This document shows positions 41,284-45,288 of a DNA stretch of 45,288 bases, one piece after another (position 1 is the first letter of the stretch; each line of letters begins with the position of its first letter). The translations under genes and the position numbers were made by a program. Origin of the DNA: Porphyromonas endodontalis ATCC 35406 (GTDB lineage Bacteria > Bacteroidota > Bacteroidia > Bacteroidales > Porphyromonadaceae); NCBI RefSeq assembly GCF_000174815.1, contig NZ_ACNN01000031.1:1-45288 (forward strand). The letters are read 5' to 3'. The notes under the pieces were generated by a model. It did no database searches and was not told the DNA's origin. It worked only from the letters and a program-made list of their open reading frames with translations.

Positions 41284-41291
41284 TACCTTTG
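41284..41291 (+). promoter_or_regulatory. -7 box TACCTTTG in the leader of the third BspA-like gene
   Basis: TACCTTTG lies 430 nt upstream of the ATG at 41721 and 48 nt after the solo IS30-like end. If used, it gives a very long leader. Weaker TCTCTTTG boxes at 41501 and 41552 may be alternative start signals. Confidence 0.4.
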
Positions 41292-41440
41292 CTTTCCGAA
41301 ATGATGGATATCCAAGCGTGGATAGTGTGTATATAGCAACCTTTTAGGGCTTCACTTTTTGAAAACCTACAAGAGATTGTCGGAAGCGCTTTATAAGCAA
41401 CAAGTTTTGCAAACGACTAATAATAAGACTACAGCTACAC

Positions 41441-41617
41441 AAAGATCGTCAGTAAGAGCAGTAGGAGAGAAGACCACCGTCTCTCACAACAAATTCTCTT
41501 CTCTTTGTGGCCTACTACATAGATTTTGTACAGAAGTAAGAGACAAAAGTTCTCTTTGTGGACACATTTGGTATTCTTTGGTTCCATATCCCAACCAAAA
41601 CCGACAAAAAGATCGTC
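41441..41617 (+). repeat. Short direct repeats in the long leader
   Basis: TTCTCTTTGTGG occurs at 41499-41510 and 41550-41561. The 11-base AAAGATCGTCA occurs at 41441-41451 and 41608-41617. The gap 41292-41720 contains no convincing gene; a 102-codon open frame at 41359-41667 has low-complexity, Ser/Thr/Lys-rich content and is not supported. Confidence 0.6.
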
Positions 41618-41720
41618 ACTCCGATAGATCTTCATCATCAACCAACTTATCACCAATTAAAGAATAAAGAATAAGCATCTGCAGGTGCAGACAAAAATTG
41701 AATCGTTATAATATTTACAG

Positions 41721-44700
41721 ATGAAAAAAATTACACTTTTCTTCCTGTTGTCTTTGCTTGCCACGACCTTTAGCGTCGTCAAAGCTCAGAACGTTCAAGA
41801 TGGCGTGCTTATAAGCTGGCCAATGGCATCAGGAGACATCAAAATGCCCGATGAGGTGGTGGAAATTGCCCCTAACTGTTTCTACCAAAGCGGAGGAGAT
41901 TGGGGCGATGACGATTGGGAATCTGCCGGTATGCGCAGTGGCCTACGTTCTTCGAACGACGAAATTACCTCTATCGACTTCAACAACGTAAAAAAGATAG
42001 GCAAAGAAGCTTTTAAGGAATGCAAGGGTATTAAGTCCATGAAGATGCCTCGAGTAGAGGAAATCGGCGAAGATGCTTTTGCTTCTTGCGACAACGCGAG
42101 CCTCACCACGCTTGAGCTCCCTGCAATTAAGAGCCTCGGGAAAAACGCTTTCTTCAGCTGCTCCTCGCTCACAAAAGTAGTTTTGGGAGGAGTTTTGGAG
42201 AAGATCGAAAAGAATCCGTTCAACAACATCCCCAACATTACCGAGTTCTCCATCACCAACCCTCAAGCCGGGTTTATGGTTTCGGATGGAGTTGTACTTT
42301 CGAAAGACAAAACAAAAGCCGTAATCCTACTCCCCCATTTTGCTAAGATTACCCTCCCCAACGAAACTACAAGCATAGCCGATGGGGCAGGTCAGAACCT
42401 AAAGACGCTAAAAACAATCGTTGGTAAATCTGTAACAAGCGTTGGGGAAACCAGCTTCCTCTCTGCAGATGCTTTGGAAAGCATCTATCTACCCAAACTC
42501 GAAAGCGTAGGCTTCTTGGCATTCAGCCAAATTGCCGGTATCAAGCTTGTGGACATCCACGAAAGCGCACAGTTTACCGCCTTTGGAGGGAATAATCTCG
42601 GAGGCCCCAGCGACAACGCTTCAATGACGATCTATGTAGCCAACGAAGCGGTCAAAACTGCATTAGGGGAGCATTATAAGAATGCAAAGATCCAGGTAGG
42701 AGCTCCCGATTCAGAACTAAAGAAGCATCGAGTAACCTTCAAAGTAGATCCGCAAGAAGCCGGATTTATAGAAGCATGGCTCTTGGGCCCCGTTACCGTG
42801 GAGAACGGAGATGAAGTAGCCGAGGGCAGTACGCTCAAGATGGAATGCCGTTACAACTTCGTTCAATACGAGTTTTCGCACTGGACGGTAAATGGTCAGA
42901 AGATGGAAGGCATCCCCGGAACCCAAAAGATACTTGAGATACCCTCTGTAAATGAAGCGCTCAACATCGTTGCGCATTGCAACAAGCTCCCCGAGGGGAA
43001 CCGTATATTCTTCAAGTCTGCCAACGCTGCCGGTGGTACGGTAACCGCCGTAATGGACGGAAAAGAATTCAAGAGTAGTGATCTCGTACCCACAGGTAAG
43101 AGCGTAACTTTCACGGCTACCCCTACCAAGGGATACAAGGTTACCGACTGGCTCTTTGAGAATAGCGAAGGCAAGTACGTGGAAAAAGAGGAGATGAAGG
43201 GTAAGACAACCTGGACGGTAACTCCCACAGAAACTATCGACTTCCTCGTTCGTTTCGAGCGCAACGAAGGCTCTGTAGTTATCCAATACAAGGAGCTAAG
43301 CGGTAATGGTTCACTCATGGCTCGTACCTCAGAAGGTACACCCGTCGCTAGTGGCGAAGCCATTGCAAGAGGCAAAGACCTTATCTTCACAGCCACTCCC
43401 AATGCGGGCTACAAGGTAGGTGCTTGGATTATTAACGATGAAGAGCAAACCGAAAAGGGTAAAGAACTTCGTATCAACAATGTAACGAGCGACCTCACTG
43501 TACACTTGGTTTGCTACGAAGAGGAACATCAAGGGGGTGACAACGACCCCGTAATCGAAGGCAATACGCTCGTTAAGTGGGATGCCGTGGGCGATGTAGT
43601 GGTACCCAACAATGTTAAGCACATTGCAGACTATGCCTTCACGGGCTCTAAGCTAACAGGCCTAACGATCTCTGCTCAAGTAGAAACTATCGGGGTACTT
43701 CCCTTTATGTACTGCGGACAGTTGAAGAAATTGGAAGTAGATGCTGCCAACCCACACTTCAAGTCTGTAGACAACGCTATCTACTCTAAGGATGGTAAGG
43801 AACTGGTACAAGTAGCTATTGTTTACCCCAAAGAGGTATTCACACTCCCCACTTCTGTAGAAAAGGTGCGCACAGGTGCATTCACCTTTGCTATGAGCAT
43901 CAAGAAGATTGAGGGCGGCAACGACTTCTTCGAAACCGTGGATGGTATGCTCATCCGCAAGGCAGACCGTGCCTTGATGCACTACCCCTCATTTGTACAA
44001 CAAGGGCAAGCGGCTAAGCCTATCGAGCTTCCCAGTGACATTAAGAAGATCGAAAGATATGCCTTCGCCTTCAACTTTGTTCCTCAAGAACTCGTACTCC
44101 CCGAGTCTCTCGAAGTGCTAGAAGACTATGCGTTCAATGGCGCTGCCAACATCGTTAAGCTCAAGATCGACCACTGCAAGGCACTCAAGCGTGTCGGCAA
44201 CTTCTGCTTCAAGGGTTGTTTCCGATTGGCAAGTTTCGACCTCCCCAAAGAGGGTGTGACCTTCATTGGTGAGCAAGCACTACAAGGTACTGCTATTGTC
44301 TCTCTCAACATTCCTACGAACGTACAGATCGGGGCTAATGCATTCAGAGGCTGCCAGTCTATTGCCAACGTATTCTCGTTCAATACGGTACCTCCCGTAC
44401 TCGACGACTTGGCATTCTCTGATATCGTAGAAATCGAGCAAGCAACTCTACACGTTCCCTTCGGCACTAAAGATGCATACAGCCAAGCTCCGGGTTGGAA
44501 AGCATTTACCAATATCGTAGAAGAAGACCTCCTCTCAGTAGATGAGGTAGCTCTCGACAACGTGCTCTTCGCTGCCCAAGGCGAGGCGCTCAGCATCTCA
44601 GGTCTCAATAGTGCTCAGGTACTTATTTACAATCTCGAAGGCAAGATGCTTGTAGGAGCTAACGCTCACGAAGCGATCACCCTCAACCTCGACCGTGGAC

Positions 44701-44759
44701 ACTACATCGTAGTAGTAAGCCAAGAGGGCAAGCGTATCGTGAAGAAAATCGCTCTTTAA
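41721..44759 (+). CDS. Large BspA-like surface protein with bacterial-repeat domains and T9SS sorting domain
   Basis: The largest protein in the window, 1012 residues. A signal peptide ends VVKAQ (about residue 23). A first LRR_5 block (about 30-330) opens GVLISWPMASGDIKMPDEVV. Three InlB-B/PF18998-like bacterial repeats follow at about 335-425, 427-515 and 518-605; VTFTATPTKGYKVTDWLF and LIFTATPNAGYKVGAWII are related segments. A second LRR_5 block starts near residue 615 with NTLVKWDAVGDVVVPNNVKH and closes with LHVPFGTKDAYSQAPGWKAF. The last 60-70 residues (VLIYNLEGKMLVGAN, HYIVVVSQEGKRIVKKIAL) form a type A sorting domain. An adhesin role is inferred from the family. Confidence 0.87.
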   Translation: MKKITLFFLLSLLATTFSVVKAQNVQDGVLISWPMASGDIKMPDEVVEIAPNCFYQSGGDWGDDDWESAGMRSGLRSSNDEITSIDFNNVKKIGKEAFKECKGIKSMKMPRVEEIGEDAFASCDNASLTTLELPAIKSLGKNAFFSCSSLTKVVLGGVLEKIEKNPFNNIPNITEFSITNPQAGFMVSDGVVLSKDKTKAVILLPHFAKITLPNETTSIADGAGQNLKTLKTIVGKSVTSVGETSFLSADALESIYLPKLESVGFLAFSQIAGIKLVDIHESAQFTAFGGNNLGGPSDNASMTIYVANEAVKTALGEHYKNAKIQVGAPDSELKKHRVTFKVDPQEAGFIEAWLLGPVTVENGDEVAEGSTLKMECRYNFVQYEFSHWTVNGQKMEGIPGTQKILEIPSVNEALNIVAHCNKLPEGNRIFFKSANAAGGTVTAVMDGKEFKSSDLVPTGKSVTFTATPTKGYKVTDWLFENSEGKYVEKEEMKGKTTWTVTPTETIDFLVRFERNEGSVVIQYKELSGNGSLMARTSEGTPVASGEAIARGKDLIFTATPNAGYKVGAWIINDEEQTEKGKELRINNVTSDLTVHLVCYEEEHQGGDNDPVIEGNTLVKWDAVGDVVVPNNVKHIADYAFTGSKLTGLTISAQVETIGVLPFMYCGQLKKLEVDAANPHFKSVDNAIYSKDGKELVQVAIVYPKEVFTLPTSVEKVRTGAFTFAMSIKKIEGGNDFFETVDGMLIRKADRALMHYPSFVQQGQAAKPIELPSDIKKIERYAFAFNFVPQELVLPESLEVLEDYAFNGAANIVKLKIDHCKALKRVGNFCFKGCFRLASFDLPKEGVTFIGEQALQGTAIVSLNIPTNVQIGANAFRGCQSIANVFSFNTVPPVLDDLAFSDIVEIEQATLHVPFGTKDAYSQAPGWKAFTNIVEEDLLSVDEVALDNVLFAAQGEALSISGLNSAQVLIYNLEGKMLVGANAHEAITLNLDRGHYIVVVSQEGKRIVKKIAL

Positions 44760-44816
44760 TAGGGCACCTCTCTCTCCCTTTGGGTGCGGAACTCAAAGGG
44801 CAGAGCAGAAGTAATA

Positions 44817-44860
44817 AGTCGGTATATTTCTCCAAATGGAGAGATATACCGACTCTTTTT
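44817..44860. terminator. Rho-independent terminator after the third BspA-like gene
   Basis: AGTCGGTATATTTCTCC and GGAGAGATATACCGACT pair over 17 positions with one G-U, around a 4-nt loop, followed by CTTTTT. The opposite strand also has an A-rich flank, so it may serve the converging TPR gene. Confidence 0.9.
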
Positions 44861-44962
44861 ATGCAAGGGCTTAGGGAGAAGTTGACTACGAATTATCCGA
44901 TATAGGTAGCCTTACCCCTCACACTCTTTTTGCTCTGTAGTGGTCCTAGCAAGCATCGCCCC

Positions 44963-45288
44963 CTACTTTCCCTTATATTGAGAGAGAAGATGCTTAAAGT
45001 CCGGATCTTCCCGAAAGGCATCCCAATCGTTATCTTCCTCCACCAATTTTACCGAGACTTTCCCTCTTGAGAGCGCATGATCCAAATACTTCAGCGCTTC
45101 CTCCTTCCTATTTCTTAAGGCATACAGACATGCCAAATTATAGGAACCCCCTCCATACTTAATCGCTTGCTGAAATTTTTCAAAGGCTTTGTCGTACAGT
45201 TCTTCAGCCTCGCTTCCGGATTTTGTTTTGGCCAAGTCACTTAAAGTAGCTCCCCAATTGTTATAAGCAGCATAGAAGTCCGGCTTAT
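44963..45288 (-). CDS. TPR-repeat protein, C-terminal part (5' end outside window)
   Basis: The minus-strand frame is open from the right edge to a stop at 44963. It encodes KPDFYAAYNNWGATLSDLA, then ELYDKAFEKFQQAIKYGG and YNLACLYALRNRKEEALKYL, the alternating small and aromatic residues of tetratricopeptide repeats. It ends DAFREDPDFKHLLSQY, the terminal group often seen in TPR proteins. The N-terminus and any signal peptide lie outside the window, so the role (scaffold or partner binding) is open. Confidence 0.8.
   Translation of the reverse strand, partial: KPDFYAAYNNWGATLSDLAKTKSGSEAEELYDKAFEKFQQAIKYGGGSYNLACLYALRNRKEEALKYLDHALSRGKVSVKLVEEDNDWDAFREDPDFKHLLSQYKGK

Noticed and set aside
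41359-41667. Plus-strand frame of 102 codons in the leader of the third BspA-like gene
   Set aside because: Low-complexity composition, no family-like features, and it spans repeated promoter-like boxes.
42717-44608. Several open frames of 100-190 codons antisense to the third BspA-like gene
   Set aside because: They are shadows of a long, compositionally regular gene; none has domain content or a start signal.
1-45288. tRNA, rRNA, CRISPR arrays, prophage or conjugative genes
   Set aside because: I saw no cloverleaf-like or rRNA sequence in the gaps, no regularly spaced repeats, and no phage or transfer genes. The only mobile-element traces are the two IS30-like ends.

Overview
The window looks like a chromosomal segment of a Bacteroidota organism close to Porphyromonas. 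Four things point there. Several surface proteins carry type IX secretion (T9SS) C-terminal sorting domains. BspA-type leucine-rich adhesins are present. A TonB receptor is paired with a CbiK-like lipoprotein, resembling the Porphyromonas gingivalis IhtA/IhtB heme-uptake pair. Many genes are preceded by the Bacteroidota -7 promoter box TAnnTTTG, mostly as TACCTTTG. The species assignment is inference; no 16S gene is present.

Layout. (1) 1-140: the 3' end of an IS30-family transposase and the end of that element. (2) 294-4277: a compact operon of PASTA membrane protein, RluD-type pseudouridine synthase, Ddl and a PlsB/PlsC-like acyltransferase. (3) 4339-7222: SDR-type threonine dehydrogenase, then engB-galE overlapping by ATGA. 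(4) 7852-18390: a surface/secretion island with two BspA-like proteins, a second type of LRR protein, a secreted lysyl-endopeptidase-like serine protease and an Ig-like lipoprotein. The first four carry C-terminal sorting domains and the last has a lipobox. (5) 18601-23118, minus strand: beta-helix lipoprotein, xseA, an Lrp/AsnC regulator and ruvB. (6) 23253-36538, plus strand, mostly housekeeping: prfB with its programmed +1 frameshift, topB, lysS, gpsA, pgi, DUF4290, murA-rimM-dxr, then an ABC transporter with a YtrA-type GntR regulator. (7) 36685-41032, minus strand: chelatase-like lipoprotein, TonB receptor and a secreted beta-propeller protein. (8) 41721-44759: a third, very large BspA-like T9SS protein behind a leader of about 430 nt. 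(9) 44963-45288: a partial TPR protein running off the right edge.

How the parts fit: regions 2, 3 and 6 serve envelope and cell-wall precursors (Ddl, MurA, GpsA, acyltransferase, Dxr, GalE) and translation (RluD, EngB, RF2, LysS, RimM). Regions 4, 7 and 8 are the host-facing layer: adhesins, a secreted protease and heme capture. The most unusual points are an adhesin/protease island whose intergenic gaps hold hairpins but few promoters; a branched inverted-repeat structure at 9928-10032; a second, solo IS30-like end upstream of the third BspA gene; a topoisomerase III with an altered Toprim acidic triad and no zinc ribbons; MurA with Asp in place of the catalytic Cys; and a 20-bp imperfect inverted repeat beginning at the prfB stop codon. 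I found no clearly undescribed multi-gene system. The island at 7852-18390 is the best candidate for a poorly described functional unit.
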